A stretch of DNA of 64,000 bases from contig JAWPMS010000001.1 of NCBI GenBank assembly GCA_033344795.1, positions 1,984,001 through 2,048,000 of the forward strand, written 5' to 3'. Below are positions 50,121-59,197 of this stretch, in pieces. The notes beneath the pieces are model-generated. The model made no database searches, was not told where the DNA came from, and saw nothing but the letters and a program-made list of their open reading frames with translations. A program made the position numbers and the translations under genes. Numbering within the stretch: position 1 is the first letter of the stretch; each line of letters starts with the position of its first letter. Origin of the DNA: SHLQ01 sp033344795. Its GTDB lineage: Bacteria > Actinomycetota > Acidimicrobiia > Acidimicrobiales > SHLQ01.

Positions 50121-51398
50121 ATGACCGTTATCGCAACTGTTGCGCTTCTCGGCGTCATTGGTCTCGCCGTGGTTTGGTGGGTGACGGTCAACCGCGTCCG
50201 GAGGCAGTTCAACACACTTCGTCGGGAGCACGCTGCGCTCCGGGAGCAGATCCATGATCAGAGCGTGGTGCTCGATGCGACTCGGACACGGTTGGTGAAA
50301 GCGGAGGGAAAACTTGACCGCTATCGGGGCCGGCTCGACGCGCAGAGCGGTCGCGTGGCTCGGCTTCAGTCCGACACGTCCGCATCGATTGCCGAACTGC
50401 GCCGTGGAGCACGCGTCGCGCGCCGGTTCGAAGTGGTCGATGCCGAGATAGACAAGCTCAAGGCGACCTCTGCGAGCTTCACGCGGGACGTCGCAAGGCG
50501 GAACGAGAAGCAAGATCGCGTGAACGTTGACTTGCGCACGATCCTGAGAGCGCAGGCAACTGGCTACAACGCATTGCTCCTTCGAGAAGCTCGGGCCACC
50601 TCGCTGGTGGGCGGAGCGGAACGTCTCCTCATCCTGCTCACCATTCATCGATCAGGGAGTACGACGTTCTTCGACGTTGTGCGATCGCACCCCGATGCGT
50701 TCTTCGAGCCGACCAATCACTTCTGGGATGCGGTGGGACTCAAGGGTCGGCGATACCCGCTCGACCTCAGCGATGGGCCAACCGCTGATGTGGCCGTCGA
50801 AGTCGAGCGCGGCAAGGGTGCTCTGATCCCGGCGACCACAGGCGGCAGCCGTCGCCCCTCCGTGGCCGTCGAAAAGGCGCATCCGCAGTTCTTCGACTTC
50901 GATGTCGAAGCGTTTGCGACTCGCATCGACGCGCTCCAGCAAACGGTGCCCTATGAGATTTCGATTGCGTACGGCATACGTGACCCTTTGGAAGCCATGT
51001 GGTCGATGGCGGAATATCAGGGCCGCAATATGCAGTGGTACCGGTTCTTGCCGACGAAGAAGATCCCGGCGTTCATCGCTGACTCGATCGAGGCAATCGT
51101 TGCCACGAGGGAACGGATCCCCGGTCCGGTCATCGACTACCGCGATGTTGTCGACTCCGGGCCCGCTCTGCGGCGGCTCTTTGGCGGGCTCACCGAGCCC
51201 GAGGTCGATGATTCTGTCTTTGACGCAGCTCGTGCAGAGCTGTCCCTCGAACGCCGATCGTCCACCCAAACTGGACCCTTCGTCGGCTCCCGCGAGCCAA
51301 AGGTGTTGGATCCGCTCGGACCCGATGGGATTTGGTCCGATCAAACCGTAGAGATCTCTCGAGCGAGGGCTGCGTACGAGAAGTTGATTGGCAGGTGA
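50121..51398 (+). CDS. Membrane-anchored sulfotransferase-like protein with coiled coil
   Basis: 425 residues. An N-terminal span (about 4-24), a coiled coil (30-135) and a linker carrying GYNALLLREA precede a PAPS-type sulfotransferase domain from about residue 170. The 5'-phosphosulfate-binding loop is LTIHRSGSTTFFDVV. The catalytic-base region and the 3'-phosphate site (YGIRDPLEAMWSMAEYQG) follow. Members sulfate carbohydrates or lipids. A gene-free 140 bp lies upstream. The same anchor plan recurs in the next two genes. Confidence 0.8.
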   Translation: MTVIATVALLGVIGLAVVWWVTVNRVRRQFNTLRREHAALREQIHDQSVVLDATRTRLVKAEGKLDRYRGRLDAQSGRVARLQSDTSASIAELRRGARVARRFEVVDAEIDKLKATSASFTRDVARRNEKQDRVNVDLRTILRAQATGYNALLLREARATSLVGGAERLLILLTIHRSGSTTFFDVVRSHPDAFFEPTNHFWDAVGLKGRRYPLDLSDGPTADVAVEVERGKGALIPATTGGSRRPSVAVEKAHPQFFDFDVEAFATRIDALQQTVPYEISIAYGIRDPLEAMWSMAEYQGRNMQWYRFLPTKKIPAFIADSIEAIVATRERIPGPVIDYRDVVDSGPALRRLFGGLTEPEVDDSVFDAARAELSLERRSSTQTGPFVGSREPKVLDPLGPDGIWSDQTVEISRARAAYEKLIGR

Positions 51399-51435
51399 CC
51401 GTGCGTCGCAGTGCGCGCAATAGGATCGAAGCTCC

Positions 51436-52938
51436 ATGACCAATGCCATCACGCGGGTCGCGAGCTTCTTCCTTGGCTGGCGTCTTCCCTTCATTCTCAG
51501 TTTCATTGCTCTCGCCCTCGTTGGATTGTCCACCGACTCGTGGTGGTCACCTGTCGTCGCCGTGGCATCGGTGGTGCCCTTGCTTGCGCTCTACGCACTG
51601 ACGGCAACCAGGGTTGGAGACCAAGCGGCGGAGCTGAGCGCTATGGCTAATCGGCTGGAGGTTGCCGAGCAGCGTCTCGCCGAAGCCACGCACACTGACG
51701 AGGAGGTCCTTCCAGAGCTAGATGTTGTGCTCATCCCAGACAATTCGTGGCACGCACAGAACCTGGTCAAGGCCGCGACCGAACTCACGCGCTCTCAGCT
51801 CTCCCTCGCGTTGCTCGATATCGGAGACCTCGCTTCGTCGGGAGGCGCACGATCCGTCATCGAAGCATCCTGGACAGGTCGCACGCTTGATATAGATGAG
51901 TTCATGGCGCTGTCCCCAGGCCCACGCGCGGTGGTGGCGCAGTGGCCCTACGGGCCTGCGGTTTCTTCGATCATCGAGAATGCTGCGTCCAGCCCTACGT
52001 TGACGATCGAACTCGCCCAGGATCCCCCTGCCATCGATCGCCTCGATGAAGCTCCGTCTGCCCGGTGCGAACACATGATTACGTCGACCGGCCAGCTGAC
52101 CAACATGCTGGCGGCTCGACGGCCCGACGGAACCTTGTCGATGCCCGCCTCAGCTTTGGGGACCAACGAAGAGGAGCCTCACCAGGAGATCGACGTTGAT
52201 GAGATCGCGTCGTTGGCCAATCGCCATCGTGGCGAACGTTGCGTGATCATCGGGAATGGTCCATCGCTCAACGACCTCGACCTCTCGCTCTTGCGTGATG
52301 AGGTCACGATCGGTGTGAACAGCATCTTTCTCGCAGACGCCATCGACTACCCGCTGAGCTACTACGTCGTCGAAGACTCACTAGTCATGAAGGAGAACTT
52401 GGAGGCCATCAAGGAATACCGCGCTGGATACAAGTTGTTCCCCTCGATCTACCGCGAAATCTACGGCGCGGCGCCCGTCAACGAGGGATCGCTCGGCGGT
52501 GTCAGCTTCTTCAACATGAACGGAGGCTTCTATCTCCGATCGTCGCCGAACTTCTGCGTCCCGCGGTTTTCGACCGACGCGCCCCAACGACTCTATTGCG
52601 GTCAGTCGGTGACGATTGTGAATCTTCAGTTGGCGTATCACATGGGCTTTAGTGAGGTGTACATGATCGGCATGGACTTCAGCTACACGATTCCCGAGAC
52701 CTCCGAGATCGATGGCAACCACATCCTCTCGACGGGGGACGATCCGAACCATTTCCACAAGGACTATTTCGGTAAAGGCAAGACTTGGAAGGATCCGAAA
52801 CTCGACCGCGTGCTCAACAACTACCAGCTCGCGAAGGTCATGTTCGAGGCAGATGGCCGAGCGATCTACAACGCAACCGCCGGAGGCATGCTTGAGTTGT
52901 TCGAGCGCCGCGACTTCCAAGACACCTTCGGAAGTTGA
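51436..52938 (+). CDS. MptE/DUF115-like glycosyltransferase-fold protein with N-terminal membrane anchor
   Basis: 500 residues. There are two N-terminal spans (about 15-55), a short coiled coil, a poorly recognised middle region, then from about 265 a DUF115/MptE-like domain: GERCVIIGNGPSLNDLDLSL, VTIGVNSIFLA, YYVVEDSLVMKEN, and in the second half YCGQSVTIVNLQLAYHMGF and VYMIGMDFSYTIP. This superfamily includes flagellin-modifying MAF proteins and is structurally near the GT42 sialyltransferases. The donor sugar is not deducible. Confidence 0.75.
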   Translation: MTNAITRVASFFLGWRLPFILSFIALALVGLSTDSWWSPVVAVASVVPLLALYALTATRVGDQAAELSAMANRLEVAEQRLAEATHTDEEVLPELDVVLIPDNSWHAQNLVKAATELTRSQLSLALLDIGDLASSGGARSVIEASWTGRTLDIDEFMALSPGPRAVVAQWPYGPAVSSIIENAASSPTLTIELAQDPPAIDRLDEAPSARCEHMITSTGQLTNMLAARRPDGTLSMPASALGTNEEEPHQEIDVDEIASLANRHRGERCVIIGNGPSLNDLDLSLLRDEVTIGVNSIFLADAIDYPLSYYVVEDSLVMKENLEAIKEYRAGYKLFPSIYREIYGAAPVNEGSLGGVSFFNMNGGFYLRSSPNFCVPRFSTDAPQRLYCGQSVTIVNLQLAYHMGFSEVYMIGMDFSYTIPETSEIDGNHILSTGDDPNHFHKDYFGKGKTWKDPKLDRVLNNYQLAKVMFEADGRAIYNATAGGMLELFERRDFQDTFGS

Positions 52939-53017
52939 ACGACAACTGGTACGTCTGCGGTGACGATGCCGCAACTAGGGTGAGCGGGATGGTCACCGCT
53001 CGAACGGCAAAGACACA

Positions 53018-53449
53018 ATGAACAACGATTTCGCTGAGCTGTTCAAGTGGTACATGAACGTCGTCGGTGCGCTGTTCTTGGTCGCACTGGTCGCCTCGGT
53101 CGGACTGGCGCTTGCAGGATTCAACTCCGCGGCGATCGTCGTCGCCGTAGCGGTCATTGCGGTTGTCGTGCCGTGGAAGTTCGTCCGGCAGCGAAGCGAG
53201 TTTCGCCAGCAGATCTCCGCGCTGCAGAAGGAGCACTCCGCGGTGCAAGCGCAGCTAGATCGCACCGCCGGTGAGCTCGATGGCAGGCTCGCCGGGGTAC
53301 TGACGAAGAACACGGTGCGGCCGATCTTGCAAGAGTTTCGTAAGTTCGATCGGGACCGCTACAACGCCCTTCACGGGCGCATCGCCGTCATCGAAGACGA
53401 GCTTGCGCCCGATGAGGACGAGGGCGAGGAAGAAGTCAGCGGGAGCTAG
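53018..53449 (+). CDS. Small membrane protein with coiled coil
   Basis: 143 residues: a hydrophobic hairpin (about 14-55), a coiled coil (60-95, QQISALQKEHSAVQAQLDRT), then a segment FDRDRYNALHGRIAVIEDEL and an acidic tail. No enzymatic domain is present. The RYNAL element echoes GYNAL after the coiled coil of the sulfotransferase two genes upstream, so this may be the free-standing version of a shared anchor or assembly module. Its 3' end overlaps the convergent FkbM-GT2 gene by 14 bp. Confidence 0.6.
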   Translation: MNNDFAELFKWYMNVVGALFLVALVASVGLALAGFNSAAIVVAVAVIAVVVPWKFVRQRSEFRQQISALQKEHSAVQAQLDRTAGELDGRLAGVLTKNTVRPILQEFRKFDRDRYNALHGRIAVIEDELAPDEDEGEEEVSGS

Positions 53450-55403
53450 CGAGCACTCGCTCGGTTCCTCGGGCCAAGACCTCGTCCATTGCGAAGCCGA
53501 GGTGTTCTGCGCCGCGCGGAATTGGCTGGCGAGATCCGATCTCGATGATCAGTAGTTCCACTGCTCGGGAAACGAGATCGTTGCGGTCCGAAGAAGACAG
53601 CTCGCCGTGCTTCAACTCGTATCGGCCGACCGCGCTCGCAATCACCTGATCGACCCCACTGCGTCGGAAATCAGGAAGTCGCACTTCTTCGGGAATGAGC
53701 TCAAAGAGTCGTTCGAGTTCCGCTTCGTCCTCGGCGCCGACCGCAAGTACGGAGAACGCCGTGATGCGGCGTAGCCATGCGGACAGTTGTTCATGCCCGC
53801 CAAGGGACTGACGGTACGGCGCTGGAGCCTTTGCGGAGACCTCATGTGCCTCGAGTGGTCGGTTCACATAGTCGTAGACCCGCGACGCGTTTCTCGCATG
53901 CTTCGCGAGGCCATCGGAGATCATCCCGGAGCGCTTCTGGCGATAGGCAACGCCGGTCTGGCCAGAGGGCACCAACTCGTAACCCTGCCGCAGCAATCGC
54001 ATCCAGAACTCGAAGTCTTCTGCAGTGAAGAATGATTCGTCGAATCCTCCGACATCGAGGACTGCGGCTCGCAACAGGAGCGGAGCCGTGGCGATGACTG
54101 GGTTCTCGCCGCGGCAGCTGAGAAAGTCGAGACGCTTCTTGCTGGCGATCCGAGTCGTCATGTGGTCGAGCGTCGCGTCTTCGGGCACCATCTCTGAGCC
54201 GCAGTAGGAACCTGCAACGGTTCCATCCCATCGAGACTTGTACAGCAGGCGCTGGGCCCGAGTGGCGAGGGACTCGGGAAACAGGAAGTCATCAGCGTCG
54301 AGGAAGGTGATCATCTCGCCTGTCGCGTACGCGATGCCGGTGTTTCGACTTGCCGCCAGTCCTCGGTTGTGGTCATGGCTGATCAGTCGAATGCGATCGT
54401 CGTGCCTCATAGCTTCTTCGACGATGGAGATGGATCCATCGCCTCCGCAGTCGTCCACGGCGACGATTTCTAGGTCGACGTCGACCTGCGTCTGGATACT
54501 GCGAAGACAGTCGCCAATGAATCGTTCGTCCCCATGGAACGGGACCACGACGCTCACGCGAGGGATAGGTGTGTCGCCTTGTGGCGTGGCCACGGGCGTG
54601 GACGGTCGCTCGCCCTCGGGCCACGTGTCAACGCCGAAACTGTCGTCGGCGTGTTGTCTGAGCGTGCGAATCGCTTCGTCACCGACCGAGCCTGCAGGGA
54701 CGAGAAGATAGTCCCAGACGCCACGCGTTTGGAAGCTGCGGTCGAGCGCCTCGACGTCGCGGAGTTCAATTCCGATCACGTCGTACACCCGGTAGCCAAA
54801 ACGCTCGGCGAACTCGAGTAGTTCCGTCGGGCCGTATCCGTACGCGTCCCACGCGACGTAGGAAGCCTCGACGTGAATGATGGGTCGGTGTCTGTCGACC
54901 ACCGTCTGTGCGCCCCGGAGCGCCAGGAGTTCGGCTCCTTCGACGTCGAGCTTGATGAACGACACCCGCGCACGGGGAAGATCGAGTTCGTCGATGGTCG
55001 TCGAGTCGACAGTGATCTCTTGCGATGGAAGCTGGCCGGCGTTGTCCGACCGCCGGGTGAAACCGCTCACGCCGGGCCTGTCGGGAAACACCAAGAACGC
55101 GACGTCGGTGTCGGGACGGTCACTCAGCGCTTTGCGGATCGCGCGGACGTTGGCCAATCCCTTTACTGCACTGGAAAGCCGCTCGAAAGGCTCCGGGGAC
55201 GGTTCGAACGCCACGACCAATCCTGTGTCGCCGACGGCGACAGCGAGCGGAACCGTGTGCTTGCCCGAGTGCGCTCCACCATCGATGGCGATGTCGCCTT
55301 CGTTGATGACCGCCTCATAGGCTCGGCGAATTCCCTCTTCATGAAGACGCCCATGCCGTTCGGTTGACAAGACACGTTCGTAGCAGCGCTCAAGGTTCCA
55401 CAT
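53436..55403 (-). CDS. Fusion of FkbM-family methyltransferase and GT2 glycosyltransferase
   Basis: 655 residues from ATG 55403 (a longer frame to 55679 would run through purN). Residues 25-255 are an FkbM methyltransferase: IDGGAHSGKHTVPLAVAVG, VVAFEPSPEPFERL, and SFIKLDVEGAELLALRGA. From about 290 comes a GT2 domain: VSVVVPFHGDERFIGDCLRSI, IVAVDDCGGDGS, NRGLAASRNTGI, and the DxD as FLDADDFLFP, ending near 500. A helical C-terminal region follows. The order is opposite to the GT2-methyltransferase fusion at 40891. Confidence 0.87.
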   Translation of the reverse strand: MWNLERCYERVLSTERHGRLHEEGIRRAYEAVINEGDIAIDGGAHSGKHTVPLAVAVGDTGLVVAFEPSPEPFERLSSAVKGLANVRAIRKALSDRPDTDVAFLVFPDRPGVSGFTRRSDNAGQLPSQEITVDSTTIDELDLPRARVSFIKLDVEGAELLALRGAQTVVDRHRPIIHVEASYVAWDAYGYGPTELLEFAERFGYRVYDVIGIELRDVEALDRSFQTRGVWDYLLVPAGSVGDEAIRTLRQHADDSFGVDTWPEGERPSTPVATPQGDTPIPRVSVVVPFHGDERFIGDCLRSIQTQVDVDLEIVAVDDCGGDGSISIVEEAMRHDDRIRLISHDHNRGLAASRNTGIAYATGEMITFLDADDFLFPESLATRAQRLLYKSRWDGTVAGSYCGSEMVPEDATLDHMTTRIASKKRLDFLSCRGENPVIATAPLLLRAAVLDVGGFDESFFTAEDFEFWMRLLRQGYELVPSGQTGVAYRQKRSGMISDGLAKHARNASRVYDYVNRPLEAHEVSAKAPAPYRQSLGGHEQLSAWLRRITAFSVLAVGAEDEAELERLFELIPEEVRLPDFRRSGVDQVIASAVGRYELKHGELSSSDRNDLVSRAVELLIIEIGSRQPIPRGAEHLGFAMDEVLARGTERVLASSR

Positions 55404-55468
55404 GATCAGATAGGTCCCGAGGGTAGTTGAACTTTGAGTTCGAGCCGTTGCTTCGGTACGTTTTCGCC

Positions 55469-56050
55469 GTGCGGCTCGCCATTCTCGTCTCCGGATCCGG
55501 GACACTACTGGAGTCGGTCTTGGCGGCGGGGATCGACGTGGGTCTCGTGCTCTCGGATCGCCCCTGTCGAGCTCTCGCACTGGCCGAGGCTGCGGGTGTG
55601 CCGAATCTTCTTGTCGAACGAGAGGACTTCGGCCCCGGTTTCGAACGCGACATCTACACGTCGGCTGTCGTCGGTGCACTGTTGGACCACGACATCGACC
55701 TTGTTGGCATGGCTGGGTTCGGGACGATTCTTGGTCCGGAGCTGTTCGTGGCGATGCCGGGACGTGTGATCAACACGCATCCCGCCCTTTTGCCTTCGTT
55801 CCCCGGATGGCACGCCGTACGTGATGCGCTGGAGTTCGGTGTGACGGTCACCGGGTGCACCATCCATGTGGCGACCCCCGAAGTCGACAGTGGCCCGATT
55901 TTGGCCCAAGAGGCAGTTACGGTGCTCAACGGCGACGACGAGGCCTCGCTGCACGAACGAATCAAGGTTGTGGAGCGCAGACTCTATGTTGACACGATCC
56001 GGGAAATCCTCGACCGCGGCTACGTCCACGAACCCTCACACCATGGCTGA
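55469..56050 (+). CDS. purN: Phosphoribosylglycinamide formyltransferase
   Basis: 193 residues from GTG 55469. LAILVSGSGTLLESVL is the N-terminal phosphate loop, the catalytic region is GFGTILGPELFVAMPGRVINTHPALLPSFPG with the conserved N-x-H, and VTGCTIHVATPEVDSGPI carries the aspartate. It transfers a formyl group from 10-formyl-THF to GAR in purine synthesis. It lies 14 bp before purH and is divergent from the FkbM-GT2 gene. Confidence 0.92.
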   Translation: MRLAILVSGSGTLLESVLAAGIDVGLVLSDRPCRALALAEAAGVPNLLVEREDFGPGFERDIYTSAVVGALLDHDIDLVGMAGFGTILGPELFVAMPGRVINTHPALLPSFPGWHAVRDALEFGVTVTGCTIHVATPEVDSGPILAQEAVTVLNGDDEASLHERIKVVERRLYVDTIREILDRGYVHEPSHHG

Positions 56051-56064
56051 CTCTGGAGGCCACA

Positions 56065-57579
56065 ATGTCCAAGCTTGCGCTGCTGTCCGTCTATGACAAG
56101 ACCGGAATAGTCGACTTCGCCCAACGTCTCGTCGACGCTGGTTGGGTGTTGCTCTCGAGCGGCGGAACTGCCGCCAAGATCGCAGAGGCCGGCCTTCCGG
56201 TGACCGATGTTGCGGACCATACGGGTTCGCCGATCATGCTCGGCCATCGTGTCGTGACGCTCCACCCGAAGGTTCATGGTGGCATTCTGGCCGACCGCAA
56301 CAACCCGGAGCACCAAGCAGACTTGGAGAGCCACGGAATCGACGAGATCGATCTGGTCGTGGTCAATCTGTATCCGTTCAACGCGGAGCCCGGAGTCGAG
56401 ATGATCGACATCGGCGGGCCCACCATGGTTCGCGCCGCCGCGAAGAATCACGAGTTCGTCGGAGTCGTCGTCGACCCGGCGGACTACGACCGGGTGGCGA
56501 ACGAGATCGGCGAAGGCGAGCTCTCACTCATGACCCGTCGATCGCTCGCTCGCAAGGCCTTTGCCCACACCGCCGCGTACGACGCCGCGATCGTGTCCTG
56601 GCTCGACGACACCGACGAGGAAAGCGACGCCGATGATCCGTTGCCGGATTCGATCCACCTGGCTGCCGACCGGGTGCAGGACCTCCGCTACGGAGAGAAT
56701 CCGCACCAGGTGGGAGCGCGCTTTCGTTTCGCCGGTCAGCAGAGCTGGTGGGACGACGCTGTGCAGCACAATGGCAAGGCCCTCAGCTACCTCAATCTGC
56801 TCGATACCGAGGCCGCCTGGCAGCTTGTTCATTCGCTCGGTGTCGACCCAACGGCTGTGGTGATCAAGCACGCCAATCCATGTGGAGCGGCAGCCAGCGA
56901 TGACATCACCCACGCGTATACGCGTGCGCATGCCTGTGACCCGGTCTCGGCGTTCGGAGGGATCGTTGCCCTGAACCGAGAGGTTCCAGTTGAAATGGCT
57001 GAGCGGCTCGTTGACGTGTTCACCGAGGTCATCGTGGCGCCTGGGTTCAGCGCAGGAGCGATGGAGATCCTGAGCTCGAAGAAGAACCTGCGGGTGATCG
57101 AGGCTCTGCCACCGTCGTCGTCGCTGTTGACCATGCGTTCGATCGATGGCGGTCTCCTGGTTCAGACCACCGATCGGCTGCTGGCCACTTCAAGCGATTG
57201 GGTCGTTGCCACGGATCGAGCACCGACCGCTGAGGAGATGGCCGATCTCGAGTTCGCATGGCAGGTCGCCGCCCGCGTCACGTCAAACACGATTGTTCTC
57301 GCCAAGGACCGCCAGGCGGTTGGCATCGGTGCTGGCCAACAGAACCGTCGCGACGCAGGACGGATCGCCGCAGAAAAGGCAGATGGGCGAGCTGCTGGCG
57401 GTGCGTGTGCCTCCGACGCCTTCTTTCCGTTCAAGGACGGCTTGGAGGCGGCGATCGAAGCAGGCTGCTCCGCCGTTGTGCAACCGGGCGGCTCCGTTCG
57501 AGATGATGAGGTGATCGCCGCCGCCAACGACGCTGGCTTGGCGATGGTCTTCACCGGGGAGCGTCACTTCACGCACTGA
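56065..57579 (+). CDS. purH: Bifunctional AICAR transformylase/IMP cyclohydrolase
   Basis: 504 residues with a GGAGG ribosome site. The N-terminal cyclohydrolase domain starts LLSVYDKTGIVDFAQRLVDAG and has SSGGTAAKIAEAGLPVTDV and LHPKVHGGILADR. The transformylase domain includes RYGENPHQVGARF, IKHANPCGAA (the K-H pair of the active site), and the C-terminal SDAFFPFKDGLEAAIEAG and QPGGSVRDDEVIAAAN. It makes the last two steps to IMP. Normal length. Confidence 0.96.
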   Translation: MSKLALLSVYDKTGIVDFAQRLVDAGWVLLSSGGTAAKIAEAGLPVTDVADHTGSPIMLGHRVVTLHPKVHGGILADRNNPEHQADLESHGIDEIDLVVVNLYPFNAEPGVEMIDIGGPTMVRAAAKNHEFVGVVVDPADYDRVANEIGEGELSLMTRRSLARKAFAHTAAYDAAIVSWLDDTDEESDADDPLPDSIHLAADRVQDLRYGENPHQVGARFRFAGQQSWWDDAVQHNGKALSYLNLLDTEAAWQLVHSLGVDPTAVVIKHANPCGAAASDDITHAYTRAHACDPVSAFGGIVALNREVPVEMAERLVDVFTEVIVAPGFSAGAMEILSSKKNLRVIEALPPSSSLLTMRSIDGGLLVQTTDRLLATSSDWVVATDRAPTAEEMADLEFAWQVAARVTSNTIVLAKDRQAVGIGAGQQNRRDAGRIAAEKADGRAAGGACASDAFFPFKDGLEAAIEAGCSAVVQPGGSVRDDEVIAAANDAGLAMVFTGERHFTH

Positions 57580-57586
57580 TCTCTCA

Positions 57587-57616
57587 GCGAGAGCGGCTCC
57601 GCCGCGATTTTCTCGC
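57587..57616. terminator. Hairpin between purH and the convergent helicase gene
   Basis: GCGGC-TCC-GCCGC (57593-57605) followed by GATTTT, nested in GCGAGA/TCTCGC (57587-57592 with 57611-57616). The nested symmetric arrangement could stop transcripts coming from either side. The remaining bases up to 57710 are GC-rich with no gene. Confidence 0.55.
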
Positions 57617-57710
57617 TTCGAGCTGCAGTGTCTTGTCTTCGCCTCCGGCGGGCGTTCATGCGCCACGCAGGCTGGGCGCCCGAGGCGGGCTCACGCGGGC
57701 TGTGCGCCGA

Positions 57711-59096
57711 CTAGCGCGATCGGCGCTGGCCGCCCGCTGAGCGATTCTTCGGTCGGCTCGAAGCCCGCGACCCACCGCCGCTCTTCCCGTGCGAACCGCC
57801 GCCCGGGCTCGATCGTTTGCGTCCGGTGTTCTTCTTCTGGCCACCGCGAGCTCCGCCTTGCCGGTTCTTCCCGCGAGGTTTGCTGTTCTTGCCGCCTCCG
57901 CCACCCTTGGCGCCATCTTGTCCTTGCGTGATGATCGGGTCACCGTGGTCTTGCTCGGCCGTCGGGGTTGGATCCTCGAACTCGCACCGAACCCCGATTT
58001 GGCGCTGCAGCTTCTTCGTGTCCTTCAGGTCATCGTTCGTCACGAATGAGATGACCGCGCCCGTAGCGCCCGCGCGGGCTGTTCGTCCAGACCGGTGTGT
58101 GTACGCCTTGTCATCCTCGGGAGGGTCGAAGTGGACGACACAGTCGACACCGTCGACGTGAATACCGCGTGCGGCGACATCGGTTGCGACAAGCGCCTGG
58201 ACTTTGCCGTCAATGAAGGCCTTCAACGCATTGTCTCGCTGTCCTTGCGTGCGACGTCCGTGGATCACACCCGTTTTGACCCCGTATCGTTTCAGTTGCT
58301 TGGCGACGCGGTCCGAACCGTGGCGAGTGCGGCAGAACACGATCGTCTGCCCATGTTGCCGGATCTCGTGTGCCGCGAGTGCCACCTTCTCCGCTCGATC
58401 GATGCGAATGAACCGATGTGACATGCGGGTCATGTCCGGTTCGCGCTCGCCAACCTCGTGGGTGACCGGCTTGTTCTGATAACGATCGGTCAGCACCTTG
58501 ACCTCTTTGCCGAGCGTGGCAGAAAACATCACGGTCTGACGCTTCTTGTTCGTCTTGTCGAGGATCTGTTTGACGACTGGGAGGAAACCCATGTCAGCCA
58601 TTCGATCGGCTTCGTCGATGACCGCGATCGAGACCTCATCGAGGCGAACCTCGCCTTGGTCCATCAGATCGAGAAGTCGGCCAGGGCAGGCGACCAGCAT
58701 GTCCACGCCACCACGGAGAGCCTGCAGCTGCGGGCCGAAGCCCACCCCGCCGTACACCGCGTGGACGGTGCGCCCGCGCTCGGAGGCCAGGGGTGCGAGT
58801 TCTCGCCGAATTTGCTCGGCGAGCTCACGCGTTGGGCTGAGGATCAATCCGGTTGGACGGTGCGGTCGGGCTTTTTCGAGCCGCACGACCATCGGGATAC
58901 CAAAGGCGAGTGTCTTTCCTGACCCGGTGGGCGCTCGCCCTAGCACATCGCGTCCGGCCAATGCGTCGGGAATTGTGGCGGTTTGGATCTCGAACGGCGA
59001 GTCGATGCCGACGCGCGACAGGATCTGAGCGAGGTCCGTCGGGACTCCCAGATCGGAGAATGAGCGTGAGCCGTTTCGGGCAGAATGGTTCGCCAC
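57711..59096 (-). CDS. DEAD-box RNA helicase
   Basis: 461 residues from GTG 59096, chosen because a TGGAGG ribosome site lies five bases upstream. Motifs: Q-motif with FEIQTATIP, Walker A APTGSGKT, PTRELAEQI, DEAD (as IDEADRM), SAT (MFSATLG), ARGIHVDGVDCVVHFDPP and HRSGRTARAG. The C-terminal 80 residues are basic, Gly/Lys/Arg/Ser-rich and probably disordered, as in RhlE/CsdA-like proteins for RNA contact. Likely in ribosome assembly or RNA decay. It is divergent from the second sulfotransferase. Confidence 0.93.
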   Translation of the reverse strand: MANHSARNGSRSFSDLGVPTDLAQILSRVGIDSPFEIQTATIPDALAGRDVLGRAPTGSGKTLAFGIPMVVRLEKARPHRPTGLILSPTRELAEQIRRELAPLASERGRTVHAVYGGVGFGPQLQALRGGVDMLVACPGRLLDLMDQGEVRLDEVSIAVIDEADRMADMGFLPVVKQILDKTNKKRQTVMFSATLGKEVKVLTDRYQNKPVTHEVGEREPDMTRMSHRFIRIDRAEKVALAAHEIRQHGQTIVFCRTRHGSDRVAKQLKRYGVKTGVIHGRRTQGQRDNALKAFIDGKVQALVATDVAARGIHVDGVDCVVHFDPPEDDKAYTHRSGRTARAGATGAVISFVTNDDLKDTKKLQRQIGVRCEFEDPTPTAEQDHGDPIITQGQDGAKGGGGGKNSKPRGKNRQGGARGGQKKNTGRKRSSPGGGSHGKSGGGSRASSRPKNRSAGGQRRSR

Positions 59097-59197
59097 GTGG
59101 GCCTCCAGTCGAGGTCGGCCCACGTTGAGAATCACAAAACACGAGCGTGAGTAGCCTACCGAACGGATTGCGGGTGAAGCGCTAGTGTGACGTCCGC

